DNA of 64,000 bases from Betaproteobacteria bacterium HGW-Betaproteobacteria-9 (GCA_002842215.1 PHCC01000003.1:62001-126000), one strand, 5' to 3'; numbered from the stretch's first letter, positions 8,376 to 19,593 are shown. Notes: a model not told the origin generated them from the sequence alone. Numbers and translations: made by a program.

Positions 8376-9566
8376 ATGCGGGCAGTGGTGGAGAGTCTGG
8401 AAGAGTCGCGCATTCGCGAGGTGGCCAACGAAGGCCTGGGCCGCAGCGATGTGCTCAAGTTCTGGTTCGGCGAGAGCGACGAGGTCACGCCGGCCTTCAT
8501 CCGCGAGGCGGCGATCGCGTCGCTGCACGCGGGTGAAACCTTCTACGCCCACAACCTCGGTCTGACCGAGCTGCGCCAGGAAATCGCCGTCTACACCCAC
8601 GGCCTGCATCCCCAGCACCACACCGACCACTGGTTCGACCGCATCGCCGTCACCTCCGGTGGCGTCAACGGCCTGATGCTGGCGTCGCAGGCGCTGGTGG
8701 ACGCGGGGGACGAGGTGGTGGTGGTCACGCCGGCCTGGCCCAACCTGGTGGCGCAGCCGCAGATCATGGGCGCGAAGGTCAGGACCGTGCCGCTGCGGGT
8801 GGTTGACCAGGGGGACAACGCGGGTGCCTGGGCACTGGACATGGCGGCGCTGCTCGCCGCCATCACCCCGGCCACGCGCCTGCTGATCGTCAACGCGCCC
8901 AACAACCCCACCGGCTGGACGCTGAGCCGCGACGAGCAGGGCACCATCCTCGCACACTGCCGCCGCACCGGCACCTGGGTGCTGGCCGACGAGGTGTACG
9001 AGCGCCTGTATTTCGCGGGTGATACGGGAAATGGCGCGGCGCCGAGCTTTCTCGATGTGTCCGAACCCGAAGACCGGCTCATCGTCGCGCACAGTTTTTC
9101 CAAGAGCTTCCTCATGACCGGCTGGCGCCTGGGCTGGCTTGTGCTGCCCCAGTCGCTGATCCACGCCGTGGGCAAGTTGATCGAGTTCAACACCTCGTGC
9201 GCGCCGGTGTTCGTCCAGCGCGCCGCCGCGGTGGCGCTGCAGCGCGGCGCCGAAGTCACGCCCGCACTGGTGGCTCACCTGCAGACCTGCCGCGACACGC
9301 TGGTACCGCTGCTGAAAGCTGTGCCCGGCGTGACCCTGGCCGAACCCAAGGGCGGCATGTACGCCTTCTTCCATCTGGACGGGCACAACGACTGCCTGGA
9401 CACCGCCAAGCGCCTGGTGCGCGAAGCCGGCCTGGGTCTGGCGCCCGGCAGCGCCTTCGGTCCCGAGGCCGCTGGCTGGCTGCGCTGGTGTTTTGCCAGC
9501 CGCGACCCGCAGCGCCTGGCGCAGGGGGTTGAACGGTTGCGGCACTGGCTGGCTGGCCAAGGTTGA
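8376..9566 (+). CDS. PLP-dependent class I/II aminotransferase
   Basis: The 396-residue protein is a fold-type I aminotransferase. Seen are NAPNNPTGW (substrate carboxylate/PLP region), DEVYERLYF, the PLP-lysine motif HSFSKSFLMTGWRLGW and a C-terminal LRWCFAS containing the conserved arginine. I took the ATG at 8376 after GGGAGC; a TTG at 8364 is possible. The substrate is not evident; the closest families include aspartate/aromatic and methionine-type aminotransferases. It starts 26 bases after the binding-protein gene and may be cotranscribed with it. Confidence 0.85.
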   Translation: MRAVVESLEESRIREVANEGLGRSDVLKFWFGESDEVTPAFIREAAIASLHAGETFYAHNLGLTELRQEIAVYTHGLHPQHHTDHWFDRIAVTSGGVNGLMLASQALVDAGDEVVVVTPAWPNLVAQPQIMGAKVRTVPLRVVDQGDNAGAWALDMAALLAAITPATRLLIVNAPNNPTGWTLSRDEQGTILAHCRRTGTWVLADEVYERLYFAGDTGNGAAPSFLDVSEPEDRLIVAHSFSKSFLMTGWRLGWLVLPQSLIHAVGKLIEFNTSCAPVFVQRAAAVALQRGAEVTPALVAHLQTCRDTLVPLLKAVPGVTLAEPKGGMYAFFHLDGHNDCLDTAKRLVREAGLGLAPGSAFGPEAAGWLRWCFASRDPQRLAQGVERLRHWLAGQG

Positions 9567-9578
9567 TCTTGGCTGGGC

Positions 9579-9698
9579 TATAATTCTCGGTTGCCATCTT
9601 CTGGATGGTGATTCACGCCCGTTGCGGCGGTCGGCTCTGAACCCCGTTCAGAGGCCGGCAGGCTGCGGCGGGACGCATGTAACCCCTAGGAATCCGAC
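9579..9698 (+). promoter_or_regulatory. rpsO promoter -10 and structured leader
   Basis: A perfect TATAAT lies at 9579-9584; the matching -35 is weak. The leader holds a CCATC...GATGG hairpin and a strong CTCTGAAC-CCC-GTTCAGAG hairpin (9635-9653) before the start codon at 9699. S15 represses its own translation through leader structure in other bacteria, so such a role is plausible here. Confidence 0.6.
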
Positions 9699-9965
9699 AT
9701 GATCGAAAAATCCATCAAAGCCGCCGTTGTCGCCGACAACGCCCGCGCTGCCAACGACACCGGCAGTCCCGAAGTGCAGGTCGCCATCCTGACCGCCCGC
9801 ATCAACGAACTGACCCCCCACTTCAAGACCCACGCCAAGGACCACCACGGTCGCCGCGGTCTGCTGCGCATGGTGAGCCGCCGCCGCAAGCTGCTGGACT
9901 ACCTGAAGTCCAAAGACGCCGATCGCTACATCGCCTTGATCGCGAAACTGGGTCTGCGCAAATAA
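9699..9965 (+). CDS. rpsO: 30S ribosomal protein S15
   Basis: S15 binds the central domain of 16S rRNA and bridges to the 50S subunit. The 88-residue product has the full family length and motifs ([35 protein letters not shown] and the LLDYLK stretch). A terminator follows at once, and pnp lies downstream, which is the common rpsO-pnp arrangement. Confidence 0.97.
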   Translation: MIEKSIKAAVVADNARAANDTGSPEVQVAILTARINELTPHFKTHAKDHHGRRGLLRMVSRRRKLLDYLKSKDADRYIALIAKLGLRK

Positions 9966-9987
9966 TTTGGCCCACGCCATGACACGC

Positions 9988-10025
9988 AAAACGCCTGAGT
10001 TGGTTCGCTGGCTCGGGCGTTTTTT
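9988..10025 (+). terminator. Rho-independent terminator after rpsO
   Basis: The stem AAAACGCCTGAG pairs with CTCGGGCGTTTT (one G-U pair) around a 12-base loop and ends in a run of T. Some read-through into pnp is likely, as in other rpsO-pnp pairs. Confidence 0.85.
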
Positions 10026-10080
10026 GCTTGTCAGTTCCTGTTTTTGATTCCGGAGCAGCGACAACAGAGCGAAGCTGTGT

Positions 10081-10181
10081 CATTCCAAAGGTGTTGTGTG
10101 CCCAGTCGCACTCGGGCAGCCCCTCTGGAATGGCATCGTGTTCTGGGTTGTTCCTCCGGGTTTTGTGCAGATTGTCTGCAC
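10081..10181 (+). promoter_or_regulatory. pnp leader hairpins
   Basis: CATTCCA (10081-10087) pairs with TGGAATG (10126-10132) to close a long stem-loop, and a second perfect hairpin GTGCAGA-TTG-TCTGCAC spans 10165-10181. In enterobacteria a similar leader stem is cut by RNase III and mediates autoregulation by PNPase; the same role here is inference from position and shape. Confidence 0.5.
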
Positions 10182-10225
10182 GCCCTGCCACCCCTTGATT
10201 CGCGGGTGGTCCATAGGAGAGAACC

Positions 10226-12364
10226 ATGAGCATGTTCAACAAAGTCACAAAGACCTTCCAGTGGGGCCCGCACACGGTCACCATGGAAACCGGTGAAATC
10301 GCCCGCCAGGCCACCGGCGCCGTGCTGGTCAACATTGACGACACCGTGGTGCTCGCCACCGTGGTCGCCAAGACCGAAGCCAAGGCCGGTCAGGACTTCT
10401 TCCCCCTGACGGTGGACTACACCGAAAAATCGTACGCCGCCGGCAAGATCCCCGGTAGCTTCTTCAAGCGCGAAGGCCGCCCCAGCGAACTGGAAACCCT
10501 GACCTGTCGCCTGATCGACCGCCCGATCCGTCCGCTGTTCCCTGAAGGCTTCTACAACGAAGTCCAGGTGATCGTGCACGTGGTGAGTCTGAACCCCGAA
10601 GTGCAGGCCGACATCGCGGCCATGATCGCCACCTCGGCCGCCCTGTCGGTCAGCGGCATCCCGTTCAACGGCCCCATCGGCGCTGCGCGCGTGGGCTATG
10701 TGAACGGCCAGTACGTGCTCAATCCGGGTCAGACCCAGCTCAAGGACAGCCAGCTCGACCTCGTGGTCGCCGGCACCCAGGCTGCCGTGCTGATGGTGGA
10801 ATCCGAAGCCCAGCAATTGAGCGAAGAAGTCATGCTCGGCGCCGTGGTGTTCGGTCACGAGCAGGGCAACATCGCCATCGCTGCGATCAACGAACTGGTG
10901 CGCGACGCCGGTAAGCCGGCCTGGGACTGGCAGCCGCCGGCCAAGGACGAGGCCCTGATCGCCAAGATCGACGGCCTGGCCAAAGCCAAGCTCGAATCCG
11001 CTTACCAGATCCGCAACAAGCAGGCGCGCACCCAGGCTTGCCGCAGCGCCTACGCCGACGTGATGTCGGCCCTGAAAGAAGAGGGCGTGGCTTTCGACAG
11101 CGTGGCGATTGAAGCCCTGCTGTTCGAGATCGAAGCCAAGATCGTTCGTGGCCAGATCCTGGCCGGCGAGCCCCGCATCGACGGTCGCGACACCCGCACC
11201 GTGCGCGCCATCGAAATCCGCAACAGTGTGCTGCCCCGCACCCACGGTTCGTCGCTGTTCACGCGCGGTGAAACCCAGGCGCTGGTGGTGGCCACGCTCG
11301 GTACCGACCGCGATGCCCAGCGCATCGATGCGCTGGCTGGTGAGTATGAAGACCGCTTCATGCTGCACTACAACATGCCTCCCTTTGCCACCGGCGAAGC
11401 CGGCCGTTTTGGTAGCCCCAAGCGCCGAGAAATCGGCCACGGCCGCCTGGCCAAGCGCGCGCTGATCGCCGCGCTGCCGAGCAAGGAAGACTTCCCCTAC
11501 ACCATGCGCCTGGTTTCGGAAATTACCGAGTCCAATGGTTCCTCGTCAATGGCTTCGGTCTGCGGCGGCTGCCTGGCGCTGATGGACGCTGGCGTGCCCA
11601 TGAAGGCGCACGTGGCCGGCATCGCCATGGGCCTGATCAAGGACGGCAACCGTTTCGCCGTGCTGACCGACATCCTGGGTGACGAAGACCACCTGGGCGA
11701 CATGGACTTCAAGGTGGCCGGTACCACCAACGGCATCTCCGCGCTGCAGATGGACATCAAGATCCAGGGCATCACCAAGGAAATCATGCAGGTCGCACTG
11801 GCCCAGGCCAAAGAAGCCCGCATGCACATTCTGGGCAAGATGCAGGAAGCCATGGGCGAAGCCAAGACCGAAGTGAGCAACTTCGCGCCCAAGCTGTTCA
11901 CGATGAAGATCAACCCCGAGAAGATCCGTGACGTGATCGGCAAGGGCGGCGCCGTGATCCGAGCGCTGACCGAAGAGACCGGCACCCAGATCAACATCGA
12001 CGAAGACGGCACCATCACCATCGCTTCGACCGACAGCGCCAAGGCCGACGAAGCCAAGCGCCGCATCGAGCAGATCACGGCCGAAGTCGAAATCGGCAAG
12101 GTCTACGAAGGCCCGGTCACCAAGATCCTGGACTTCGGCGCCCTGATCAACCTGCTGCCCGGCAAGGACGGTCTGCTGCACATCAGCCAGATCGCCCACG
12201 AGCGCGTCGAGCGCGTGACCGACTACCTGACCGAAGGCCAGATCGTCAAGGTCAAGGTGCTGGAGACCGACGAAAAGGGTCGCGTCAAGCTGTCCATGAA
12301 GGCGCTGATCGACCGCAACGCTGCGCCTGCCGAGCAAGCTCAGCAGCAGCAACAGCAACAATAA
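10226..12364 (+). CDS. pnp: Polyribonucleotide nucleotidyltransferase (PNPase)
   Basis: PNPase degrades RNA 3' to 5' by phosphorolysis and is part of the degradosome. The 712-residue protein has two RNase PH domains (first starting near [16 protein letters not shown]; second with [18 protein letters not shown]), a KH domain ([20 protein letters not shown]) and a C-terminal S1 domain ([20 protein letters not shown]). It ends in a short glutamine run ([11 protein letters not shown]) coded mainly by CAG/CAA. The start ATG at 10226 follows AGGAGAGAACC. Confidence 0.97.
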   Translation: MSMFNKVTKTFQWGPHTVTMETGEIARQATGAVLVNIDDTVVLATVVAKTEAKAGQDFFPLTVDYTEKSYAAGKIPGSFFKREGRPSELETLTCRLIDRPIRPLFPEGFYNEVQVIVHVVSLNPEVQADIAAMIATSAALSVSGIPFNGPIGAARVGYVNGQYVLNPGQTQLKDSQLDLVVAGTQAAVLMVESEAQQLSEEVMLGAVVFGHEQGNIAIAAINELVRDAGKPAWDWQPPAKDEALIAKIDGLAKAKLESAYQIRNKQARTQACRSAYADVMSALKEEGVAFDSVAIEALLFEIEAKIVRGQILAGEPRIDGRDTRTVRAIEIRNSVLPRTHGSSLFTRGETQALVVATLGTDRDAQRIDALAGEYEDRFMLHYNMPPFATGEAGRFGSPKRREIGHGRLAKRALIAALPSKEDFPYTMRLVSEITESNGSSSMASVCGGCLALMDAGVPMKAHVAGIAMGLIKDGNRFAVLTDILGDEDHLGDMDFKVAGTTNGISALQMDIKIQGITKEIMQVALAQAKEARMHILGKMQEAMGEAKTEVSNFAPKLFTMKINPEKIRDVIGKGGAVIRALTEETGTQINIDEDGTITIASTDSAKADEAKRRIEQITAEVEIGKVYEGPVTKILDFGALINLLPGKDGLLHISQIAHERVERVTDYLTEGQIVKVKVLETDEKGRVKLSMKALIDRNAAPAEQAQQQQQQQ

Positions 12365-12381
12365 GCGAAGGGGTCCGAGCC

Positions 12382-13371
12382 ATGCAGGCGGTTGAGATCA
12401 GCGCTTTTGGCGCACCCGAGGTTCTGCGTCTGGCCCAGCGTCCGATGCCGGCCGCGGGTGCGGGCGAGGTGTTGATCCGCGTGCGTGCTTCGGGCGTGAA
12501 CCGGCCCGACGTGTTGCAACGCAGCGGTGCCTACCCGCCGCCGCCCGGCGCTTCCGACCTGCCCGGCCTGGAAGTGGCGGGCGTGATCGAGTCGGGTGAT
12601 GCCGATGCGATGGCCGCAGCCGGCCTCGTGGTTGGCGACAGGGTGTGTGCACTGGTCGCTGGCGGCGGTTACGCCGAATACTGTGTAGCGCCCGTCGGTC
12701 AGTGCCTGCCGGTCCCGGCGGGTTTTGACGACGTTCAGGCGGCTTCGCTGCCCGAGACCTTCTTCACGGTGTGGAGCAATGTGTTTGACCGGGCGCGTTT
12801 GCAGCCGGGCGAAACCCTGTTGATCCAGGGCGGCACGAGTGGCATTGGGGTGACCGCGATCCAGCTGGCGAAAGCCCTGGGTGCGCGTGTGATCGCCACG
12901 GCCGGCAGCGACGAGAAGTGCGCCGCCTGCCTGGCGCTCGGTGCCGACCATGCCATCAACTACAAGACGCAAGACTTTTCGGCCGTGGCGCGCGAGCTCA
13001 CGGACGGGAAGGGTGCTGACGTGATTCTGGACATGGTCGCTGGCAGCTACGTGGCGCGCGAGGTCGAGTGCCTGGCCGAAGACGGCCGGCTGGTGATCAT
13101 CGCGGTGCAGGGTGGTGTCAAGGCCGAGTTCAATGCCGGTCTGGTGTTGCGTCGCCGCCTGGTCATCACCGGTTCCACGCTGCGCCCGCGCCCGGTGGCT
13201 TTCAAGGCGGCGATTGCCGCCTCGCTGCGTGAAAAGGTGTGGCCGTTGCTGGAGCAAGGTCGGGTCAAGCCCGTCATCCACAGCGTGTTTGAGGCCTCGA
13301 ACGCTGCGCAAGCGCATGTCTTGATGGAAACCAATCAGCACATCGGAAAAATAGTCCTCACCTGGGCTTGA
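12382..13371 (+). CDS. NAD(P)H quinone oxidoreductase, zinc-independent MDR family
   Basis: This 329-residue medium-chain dehydrogenase/reductase resembles the PIG3/QOR group, which reduces quinones with NADPH. Features are [15 protein letters not shown], the nucleotide-binding motif [20 protein letters not shown] and the absence of the zinc-ligand cysteines of alcohol dehydrogenases. It follows pnp after 17 bases and is followed closely by tpiA, an order often seen in related genomes. Confidence 0.88.
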   Translation: MQAVEISAFGAPEVLRLAQRPMPAAGAGEVLIRVRASGVNRPDVLQRSGAYPPPPGASDLPGLEVAGVIESGDADAMAAAGLVVGDRVCALVAGGGYAEYCVAPVGQCLPVPAGFDDVQAASLPETFFTVWSNVFDRARLQPGETLLIQGGTSGIGVTAIQLAKALGARVIATAGSDEKCAACLALGADHAINYKTQDFSAVARELTDGKGADVILDMVAGSYVAREVECLAEDGRLVIIAVQGGVKAEFNAGLVLRRRLVITGSTLRPRPVAFKAAIAASLREKVWPLLEQGRVKPVIHSVFEASNAAQAHVLMETNQHIGKIVLTWA

Positions 13372-13388
13372 GTCCCATGGAGACCAAG

Positions 13389-14135
13389 ATGAAAAAACTG
13401 ATCGCAGGCAACTGGAAAATGAACGGCTCGCTGGCCGCCAACGAAGCGCTGGTTAAGGCCATGTTCGACGGCCTGCATGGCGCTGAACCCGCGGCGGACA
13501 TGGCGCTGTGCGCGCCCGCCCCGTATCTGGCTCAATTGCAGTCACTTTTGCAGGGCGGTCCCATTGCCTGGGGTGCGCAGGACGTGTCGGCGCACGAGCA
13601 GGGCGCCTACACCGGCGAAGTGAGCGTGGCCATGCTGAAAGAATTCGGTTGCCGCTATGCCATCGTCGGCCATTCAGAGCGCCGCCAGTACCACGGTGAG
13701 ACGGACGAGGTGGTTGCGGCCAAGGCGCAGCGCGCATTGGCCGCCGGCGTCACCCCCATCGTGTGCGTCGGTGAAACCCTGGCGCAACGCGAGGCCGGTG
13801 AGACCGAAGCCGTGGTCAAGCGCCAGCTCGCTGCGGCGATTCACACGGTGGGGCACTGCATCACTGAGATCGTTGTCGCTTACGAACCCGTCTGGGCCAT
13901 TGGCACCGGCAAGACCGCAACGCCCGAGATGGCGCAAGCGGTGCACGCTGTGCTGCGGGCCCAGCTTGCAGCGGCTACCACCCACCCCAAGCGGGTGCAC
14001 ATCCTCTACGGCGGCAGCATGAACGCGGCCAACGCCGCCAGTCTGCTGGCGCAACCCGACATCGACGGCGGCCTGATTGGCGGTGCATCGCTCAAGGCGG
14101 CCGACTTCCTTCAAATCGTGGCATCGGCTCGCTGA
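13389..14135 (+). CDS. tpiA: Triosephosphate isomerase
   Basis: The enzyme interconverts dihydroxyacetone phosphate and glyceraldehyde 3-phosphate. All catalytic elements are visible: lysine in GNWKMN, histidine in VGHSERR, glutamate in [11 protein letters not shown] and the phosphate loop YGGSMN. The ATG at 13389 gives 248 residues, the usual length, and has GGAG eight bases upstream. An ATG at 13377 would add four residues. The preceding quinone oxidoreductase gene ends 17 bases upstream. Confidence 0.96.
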   Translation: MKKLIAGNWKMNGSLAANEALVKAMFDGLHGAEPAADMALCAPAPYLAQLQSLLQGGPIAWGAQDVSAHEQGAYTGEVSVAMLKEFGCRYAIVGHSERRQYHGETDEVVAAKAQRALAAGVTPIVCVGETLAQREAGETEAVVKRQLAAAIHTVGHCITEIVVAYEPVWAIGTGKTATPEMAQAVHAVLRAQLAAATTHPKRVHILYGGSMNAANAASLLAQPDIDGGLIGGASLKAADFLQIVASAR

Positions 14136-14171
14136 GCGTCGCCCACGATCCTTTCCCTTTCGGAGAAAAAC

Positions 14172-14564
14172 ATGAACGTTTTGTTGACCATTCTTCAGGC
14201 TGTGCAGATCCTGGCTGCCATCGGCATGATCGGCCTGATCCTGATGCAGCACGGCAAGGGCGCCGATGCGGGTGCTGCCTTCGGCGGTGGTGCTGGCTCG
14301 GCCAGTCTGTTTGGTGCGTCGGGTGGTGCGAACTTCCTGTCGCGCACAACGGCTGTTCTGGCCGGGGTGTTCCTGGTCTGCACGCTTGGCTTGGCGTATT
14401 TCGGCAACCTGCGCACCGCGGCACCTTCGGGCAGTGTGCTCGAGAGCGCCGTTCCCACGCAGCAGCCCGCTGCACAGCAGATTCCTGCAGGCACCGAAGC
14501 GCCCGCAGCGGCTGCGCCCGCTGTTGTCCCGGCGACGGGTGCTGCACAGATCCCTGGAAAATAA
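14172..14564 (+). CDS. secG: Preprotein translocase subunit SecG
   Basis: SecG is the small inner-membrane subunit of the SecYEG channel. The 130-residue product has two membrane helices (ILAAIGMIGLILMQ and TTAVLAGVFLVCTLGLAYF) around the conserved loop GKGADAGAAFGGGAGS...LFGASGGANFLSR. The C-terminal tail is rich in alanine, proline and glutamine, common in betaproteobacterial SecG. It follows tpiA after 36 bases with a GGAG ribosome site. Confidence 0.94.
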   Translation: MNVLLTILQAVQILAAIGMIGLILMQHGKGADAGAAFGGGAGSASLFGASGGANFLSRTTAVLAGVFLVCTLGLAYFGNLRTAAPSGSVLESAVPTQQPAAQQIPAGTEAPAAAAPAVVPATGAAQIPGK

Positions 14565-14659
14565 CCGGGGGGAGTACAACAGGCCGGGAAGCCGCACCGC
14601 GCCTGTGTTTTTGCGCTGCAGCAATCCAACCCTTTCCTTTTGAAAATCCGATACACCCT

Positions 14660-14689
14660 CTGAAAAACAGGTGGGTTTCAGGGTAAACT
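14660..14689 (+). promoter_or_regulatory. Probable promoter of tRNA-Leu / nuo transcription unit
   Basis: CTGAAA (14660-14665) and TAAACT (14684-14689) with an 18-base spacer form a fair sigma-70 type promoter about 55 bases before the tRNA. A hairpin GGCTCAC...GTGAGCC at 14707-14730 lies between. Because only 49 bases separate the tRNA from nuoA and no other promoter is evident there, nuo may be transcribed from here through the tRNA. Confidence 0.45.
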
Positions 14690-14746
14690 CTATGGGTTGT
14701 CAGCAAGGCTCACACGGTCCCTCGTGAGCCAGACAATGCAGACCCA

Positions 14747-14831
14747 GCCGACGTGGTGAAATTGGTAGACACGCTATCTTGAGGGGGTAGTGGCGAAAGC
14801 TGTGCGAGTTCGAGTCTCGCCGTCGGCACCA
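14747..14831 (+). tRNA. tRNA-Leu (anticodon GAG)
   Basis: The acceptor arms GCCGACG and CGTCGGC pair perfectly, the D-loop contains TTGGTAGAC, the anticodon loop is TTGAGGG in a CTATC/GGTAG stem, and a long variable arm precedes the T-arm loop TTCGAGT. The CCA end is encoded. The class II shape and anticodon GAG identify leucine. Confidence 0.96.
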
Positions 14832-14880
14832 ATCTTTGGACAACATGGCCCGTGAGCCATGTCAGCGGAACTTACCCAAG

Positions 14881-15240
14881 ATGAGTCTCGAACAATACCT
14901 TCCCGTGCTCTTGTTCATTTTGGTGGGTATTGCCGTCGGGATCATCCCGCAGGTTCTGGGCTACATCCTCGGCCCCAACCGTCCAGACGCAGAGAAAAAT
15001 TCGCCTTACGAATGCGGCTTCGAAGCATTCGAAGATGCCCGCATGAAGTTCGATGTGCGCTACTACCTGGTGGCCATCCTCTTCATTTTGTTTGATCTCG
15101 AAATCGCGTTCCTCATTCCCTGGGCTGTGGCCCTCACCGACATTGGCTCCACGGGGTTCTGGGTAGGCGTCATCTTCCTGGTGGACCTGCTCGTGGGCTT
15201 TGTCTACGCGTGGAAAAAAGGCGCGCTGGACTGGGAATGA
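14881..15240 (+). CDS. nuoA: NADH-quinone oxidoreductase subunit A
   Basis: NuoA is a three-helix membrane subunit at the junction of the complex I arms. The 119-residue product carries the conserved ND3-type loop [12 protein letters not shown] and [18 protein letters not shown]. The ATG at 14881 gives the family start [11 protein letters not shown]; a further ATG at 14836 in the same frame lies just after the tRNA and would add 15 residues without homology. A small hairpin ACATGGC...GCCATGT lies upstream at 14843-14862. Confidence 0.95.
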   Translation: MSLEQYLPVLLFILVGIAVGIIPQVLGYILGPNRPDAEKNSPYECGFEAFEDARMKFDVRYYLVAILFILFDLEIAFLIPWAVALTDIGSTGFWVGVIFLVDLLVGFVYAWKKGALDWE

Positions 15241-15289
15241 CACACACCATTCGCACCACAGACAAGTCACCGACGCACCGGAGCGCAAG

Positions 15290-15769
15290 ATGATCGAAGG
15301 CGTTTTCAAAGAAGGCTTCATGACCACGAGCTACGACTCTGTGGTGAACTGGGCCAAGACGGGATCGCTATGGCCCATGACCTTTGGTCTGGCTTGTTGT
15401 GCCGTTGAAATGATGCATGCAGCCACTGCGCGCTACGACCTGGGTCGTTTCGGCGCCGAGGTGTTTCGTGCCAGTCCGCGCCAGTCCGATCTGATGATCG
15501 TGGCCGGCACGCTCTGCAACAAGATGGCGCCTGCACTGCGCAAGGTCTACGATCAGATGGCCGAGCCGCGTTGGGTGCTGTCCATGGGTTCCTGTGCCAA
15601 TGGCGGCGGTTATTACCACTACAGCTATTCGGTGGTGCGTGGTTGTGATCGCATCGTGCCGGTCGATGTGTACGTGCCCGGCTGCCCGCCAACTGCCGAG
15701 GCCTTGCTGTACGGGATCATCCAGCTGCAGCAGAAGATCCGTCGCACCAACACCATTGCGCGCGCCTGA
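15290..15769 (+). CDS. nuoB: NADH-quinone oxidoreductase subunit B
   Basis: NuoB holds iron-sulfur cluster N2, which hands electrons to quinone. The 159-residue protein shows the paired cysteines in [13 protein letters not shown] and the further ligands in [12 protein letters not shown] and [15 protein letters not shown]. The start at 15290 gives the typical [16 protein letters not shown]; earlier in-frame codons overlap the end of nuoA and are unlikely. Confidence 0.96.
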   Translation: MIEGVFKEGFMTTSYDSVVNWAKTGSLWPMTFGLACCAVEMMHAATARYDLGRFGAEVFRASPRQSDLMIVAGTLCNKMAPALRKVYDQMAEPRWVLSMGSCANGGGYYHYSYSVVRGCDRIVPVDVYVPGCPPTAEALLYGIIQLQQKIRRTNTIARA

Positions 15770-15810
15770 GCGCCGCATCGGCCCCCAGGCTTCTGTCAGA
15801 AAGACGGTCC

Positions 15811-16431
15811 ATGAGCGAAACCGCCACCCTTTACGCCTCCAATCCCGACGCGCTGAAAAACACCCTTGCTGCATTGCTGGGTGAGCGCGTGATATCCCTT
15901 GATGTCGAGCGTGAAGAGCTCACTCTGGTGGTGGCTGCGCCCGACTATCTTGCGGTGATGCAGACCTTACGTGACGCGCCCGAAGCGCGGTTTGAGCAAA
16001 TGATTGATCTGTGTGGCATGGACTACCAGACCTACGGCGACGGTCGTTGGGAAGGTCCGCGTTTTGCTGCGGTGGTGCACCTGCTGTCGGTCAGCCTGAA
16101 CCAGCGGTTGCGGGTGCGGGTGTTCTGCCCGGAAGACGACTTCCCGGTCATCGACTCCGTGAGTGCACTCTGGGCATCGGCCAACTGGTACGAACGCGAG
16201 GCGTTTGACCTCTACGGCATCGTGTTCGAAGGTCACAACGACCTGCGCCGCATCCTGACCGACTATGGTTTCATCGGGCACCCGTTTCGCAAGGACTTCC
16301 CGCTCTCGGGTCACGTGGAGATGCGTTATGACGCCGAACGCGCGCGGGTGGTCTACGAGCCGGTGACGATCGAGCCGCGTGAAGTCACACCACGCGTGAT
16401 TCGCGAAGACAACTACGGAGGCCTGCACTGA
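15811..16431 (+). CDS. nuoC: NADH-quinone oxidoreductase subunit C
   Basis: This is the 30-kDa-type hydrophilic subunit of the connecting arm. The 206-residue protein has the family signature [18 protein letters not shown] followed by [20 protein letters not shown]. It is separate from NuoD, unlike the fused NuoCD of enterobacteria. Only one base lies between its stop and the nuoD start. Confidence 0.96.
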   Translation: MSETATLYASNPDALKNTLAALLGERVISLDVEREELTLVVAAPDYLAVMQTLRDAPEARFEQMIDLCGMDYQTYGDGRWEGPRFAAVVHLLSVSLNQRLRVRVFCPEDDFPVIDSVSALWASANWYEREAFDLYGIVFEGHNDLRRILTDYGFIGHPFRKDFPLSGHVEMRYDAERARVVYEPVTIEPREVTPRVIREDNYGGLH

Positions 16432-16432
16432 A

Positions 16433-17686
16433 ATGGCCGAAATCAAGAACTACACCCTGAACCTCGGGCCGCAGCACCCGGCTGCACACGGCGTGTTGCG
16501 CCTCGTGCTGGAGCTCGACGGCGAAGTCGTGCAGCGCGCCGACCCGCACATCGGCCTGTTGCACCGTGCCACTGAAAAGCTGGCCGAGCACAAGACCTTC
16601 ATCCAGTCGCTCCCCTACATGGACCGGCTGGACTACGTGTCGATGATGTGCAACGAGCACGCCTACTGCCTGGCCATCGAGAAATTGCTGGGCATCGAGG
16701 TGCCGATCCGCGCGCAGTACATCCGCGTGATGTTCAGCGAAATCACCCGCCTGCTCAACCACCTGATGTGGCTCGGCTCGCACGGCAACGATTGCGGCAG
16801 CTCGACCATCCTGATCTACGCGTTTCGCGAGCGCGAAGACCTGTTCGACATGTACGAAGCGGTTTCGGGTGCGCGCATGCACGCGGCTTACTTCCGTCCG
16901 GGTGGTGTCTACCGCGACCTGCCGGACACCATGCCGCAGTACCGGCACAGCAAGATCCGCAACGCCAAGGCGATGGCCGAGCTCAACACGAACCGCCAGG
17001 GTTCCTTGCTCGACTTCATCGACGACTTCACCCAGCGTTTCCCGACCTACCTGGCCGAATACCACACGCTGCTGACCGACAACCGCATCTGGAAACAGCG
17101 CACGGTCGGCATCGGTGTGGTCACGCCAGAGCGTGCGCTCAACCTCGGCATGACCGGCCCCATGTTGCGCGGCTCTGGCATCGCCTGGGACCTGCGCAAA
17201 AAGCAGCCGTACGACGTGTACGACCGCATGGACTTCGACATTCCGGTCGGAAAGACCGGTGACACCTACGACCGCTACCTCGTCCGCATGGAAGAGATGA
17301 GGCAGTCCAACCGCATCATCAAGCAGTGCGTGGACTGGCTGCGCGTCAATCCCGGCCCGGTCATCACCGACAACCACAAGGTGGCGCCGCCTTCACGCGA
17401 AGCGATGAAGTCGAGCATGGAAGAGCTGATCCACCACTTCAAGCTCTTCACCGAAGGCTTCCACGTGCCTGAAGGCGAGGCCTATGCAGCGGTCGAACAT
17501 CCCAAAGGTGAGTTCGGTATCTATCTTGTGAGCGACGGCGCCAACAAGCCCTATCGTCTGAAAATCCGCGCCCCCGGCTTCGCCCACCTGTCCACTCTGG
17601 ACGAAATGGCGAGTGGCCACATGCTGGCCGACGCCGTCGCCATCATCGGCACCATGGACATCGTTTTTGGAGAGATTGACCGATGA
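16433..17686 (+). CDS. nuoD: NADH-quinone oxidoreductase subunit D
   Basis: NuoD is the 49-kDa-type subunit lining the quinone-binding cavity. The 417-residue product starts with the expected [20 protein letters not shown] and contains [29 protein letters not shown] and the C-terminal GEIDR. The last four bases overlap the start of nuoE (ATGA). Confidence 0.97.
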   Translation: MAEIKNYTLNLGPQHPAAHGVLRLVLELDGEVVQRADPHIGLLHRATEKLAEHKTFIQSLPYMDRLDYVSMMCNEHAYCLAIEKLLGIEVPIRAQYIRVMFSEITRLLNHLMWLGSHGNDCGSSTILIYAFREREDLFDMYEAVSGARMHAAYFRPGGVYRDLPDTMPQYRHSKIRNAKAMAELNTNRQGSLLDFIDDFTQRFPTYLAEYHTLLTDNRIWKQRTVGIGVVTPERALNLGMTGPMLRGSGIAWDLRKKQPYDVYDRMDFDIPVGKTGDTYDRYLVRMEEMRQSNRIIKQCVDWLRVNPGPVITDNHKVAPPSREAMKSSMEELIHHFKLFTEGFHVPEGEAYAAVEHPKGEFGIYLVSDGANKPYRLKIRAPGFAHLSTLDEMASGHMLADAVAIIGTMDIVFGEIDR

Positions 17687-18219
17687 TCTCTGAGCACAAA
17701 ACCCCCGGCGGCGCCGTTCAGGCGATGATGCTGTCCGAAGCCACGCTGGCGCGTTTCGCCCGCGAAGTGGCAAAGTTCCCGCCCGAGCAGGCGCAGTCGG
17801 CCGTGATGGCCTGTCTGTCCATCGTGCAGCAAGAGCAGGGTTATGTCGCCCTCGAAGCCGAAAAGGCGATTGCCGACTACCTCGGCATGCCGGTCATGGC
17901 CGTGCACGAGGTCACGACTTTCTACAACATGTACAACCAGCAGCCGGTGGGCAAGTTCAAGCTCAACGTCTGCACCAACCTGCCGTGCCTGTTGCGCGAC
18001 GGCGGCAAGGCGCTGGCGCATCTGGAGCACAAGCTCGGCGTGCAGATGGGTGGAACGACGGCTGATGGTCTCTTCACCCTGCAACAGAGCGAGTGTCTGG
18101 GCGCGTGTGCCGATTCACCGGTGATGCTGGTCAATGACCGCCACATGTGCAGCTTCATGAGCAACGAGAAGCTCGATCAGCTGATCGACGGCCTGAAGGC
18201 CGCAGAGGGTAAAGCATGA
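17683..18219 (+). CDS. nuoE: NADH-quinone oxidoreductase subunit E
   Basis: NuoE is the 24-kDa-type subunit with a [2Fe-2S] cluster in the NADH-oxidising module. The 178-residue protein has the four ligands in CTNLPC (C-x4-C) and CLGAC (C-x3-C), and the thioredoxin-like fold region [15 protein letters not shown]. It is coupled by four-base overlaps to nuoD before it and nuoF after it. Confidence 0.96.
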   Translation: MISEHKTPGGAVQAMMLSEATLARFAREVAKFPPEQAQSAVMACLSIVQQEQGYVALEAEKAIADYLGMPVMAVHEVTTFYNMYNQQPVGKFKLNVCTNLPCLLRDGGKALAHLEHKLGVQMGGTTADGLFTLQQSECLGACADSPVMLVNDRHMCSFMSNEKLDQLIDGLKAAEGKA

Positions 18220-19577
18220 ACGCAGAACAGGTGATTTCCCAGTTCAGCGCTACCGGCGTGCAGACCTGCTTCCATGGTCGTCACATCGAACCGCAGATCT
18301 ACAAGGACCTGAACGGCAGCAACTGGTCGCTCAAGGACTACGAAGCGCGTGGTGGCTACCAGGCCCTGCGCAAGATCCTGGGTCAGGATGGTTCGGCACC
18401 GAATCCCGAGACCGGCGTGGCCGGCATGACGCAGGACCAGGTGATCGCTACCGTCAAAGAGTCCGCGCTGCGCGGGCGTGGCGGCGCGGGCTTCCCGAGC
18501 GGCCTGAAGTGGAGCTTCATGCCACGCCAGTTCCCGGGCCAGAAGTACCTGGTGTGCAACTCGGACGAAGGGGAGCCGGGCACCTGCAAGGACCGCGACA
18601 TCCTGATGTTCAATCCGCACATCGTCATCGAAGGCATGGCGATCGCGGCGTATGCCATGGGCATCAATGTCGGCTACAACTACATCCACGGCGAGATCTT
18701 CGAGGTCTACGAACGCTTCGAAGCTGCGCTGGAAGAAGCGCGTGCCGCGGGGTACCTCGGCAACGGCATCATGGGCCGCAACTTCAGCTTCCAGCTGCAC
18801 GCTTTCCACGGCTTCGGCGCCTATATCTGCGGTGAAGAAACCGCGCTGCTCGAATCGCTGGAAGGCAAAAAGGGCCAGCCGCGTTTCAAGCCGCCGTTCC
18901 CGGCCAGCTTCGGCCTGTATGGCAAGCCAACCACGATCAACAACACCGAAACCTTCGCGGCGGTGCCCTGGATCATCCGCAACGGTGGTTCGGCCTACCT
19001 CGAATGCGGTAAGCCCAACAACGGCGGCACCAAGATCTTCTCGGTCAGTGGCGACGTCAACCTGCCAGGCAATTACGAAGTGCCGATGGGCACGCCGTTC
19101 GCCAAACTGTTGGAACTCGCCGGCGGTGTGCGCACTGGCCGTCAGCTCAAAGCCGTGATCCCTGGTGGATCGTCTTCGCCCGTGTTGCCCGCGTCCATCA
19201 TCATGGACTGCACCATGGACTACGACTCGATCGCCAAGGCCGGCTCGATGCTGGGTTCGGGTGCCGTGATCGTGATGGACGATTCGCGCTGCATGGTGGA
19301 TTCGCTCAAGCGGCTGTCGTACTTCTACATGCACGAGTCCTGCGGGCAGTGCACGCCCTGTCGCGAAGGCACGGGCTGGCTCTGGCGTCTGGTGGACAAG
19401 ATTCAGCGCGGCGAAGCCAAGGCTTCCGACATGGCGCTGCTGGACAACGTGGCTGAAAACATCATGGGCCGCACCATTTGCGCCCTGGGCGATGCGGCGG
19501 CGATGCCGGTGCGCGCCATGCTCAAGCATTTCCGGCCCGAGTTCGCGGCCATGATCAAGGCCGACGCCACCGCCTGA
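18216..19577 (+). CDS. nuoF: NADH-quinone oxidoreductase subunit F (NADH-binding)
   Basis: NuoF binds NADH and FMN and carries the first [4Fe-4S] cluster. The 453-residue product shows the flavin loop [16 protein letters not shown], the segment [16 protein letters not shown] and the cluster motif [12 protein letters not shown] with a distant cysteine in GRTICALGD. Start overlaps the nuoE stop. Confidence 0.97.
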   Translation: MNAEQVISQFSATGVQTCFHGRHIEPQIYKDLNGSNWSLKDYEARGGYQALRKILGQDGSAPNPETGVAGMTQDQVIATVKESALRGRGGAGFPSGLKWSFMPRQFPGQKYLVCNSDEGEPGTCKDRDILMFNPHIVIEGMAIAAYAMGINVGYNYIHGEIFEVYERFEAALEEARAAGYLGNGIMGRNFSFQLHAFHGFGAYICGEETALLESLEGKKGQPRFKPPFPASFGLYGKPTTINNTETFAAVPWIIRNGGSAYLECGKPNNGGTKIFSVSGDVNLPGNYEVPMGTPFAKLLELAGGVRTGRQLKAVIPGGSSSPVLPASIIMDCTMDYDSIAKAGSMLGSGAVIVMDDSRCMVDSLKRLSYFYMHESCGQCTPCREGTGWLWRLVDKIQRGEAKASDMALLDNVAENIMGRTICALGDAAAMPVRAMLKHFRPEFAAMIKADATA

Positions 19578-19593
19578 AACGAGACGAGAAACT

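Noticed and set aside
12330-12364. CAG/CAA run at the end of pnp as a possible unstable repeat
   Set aside because: It is short, mixed in codon and simply encodes a glutamine tail; there is no sign of array expansion.
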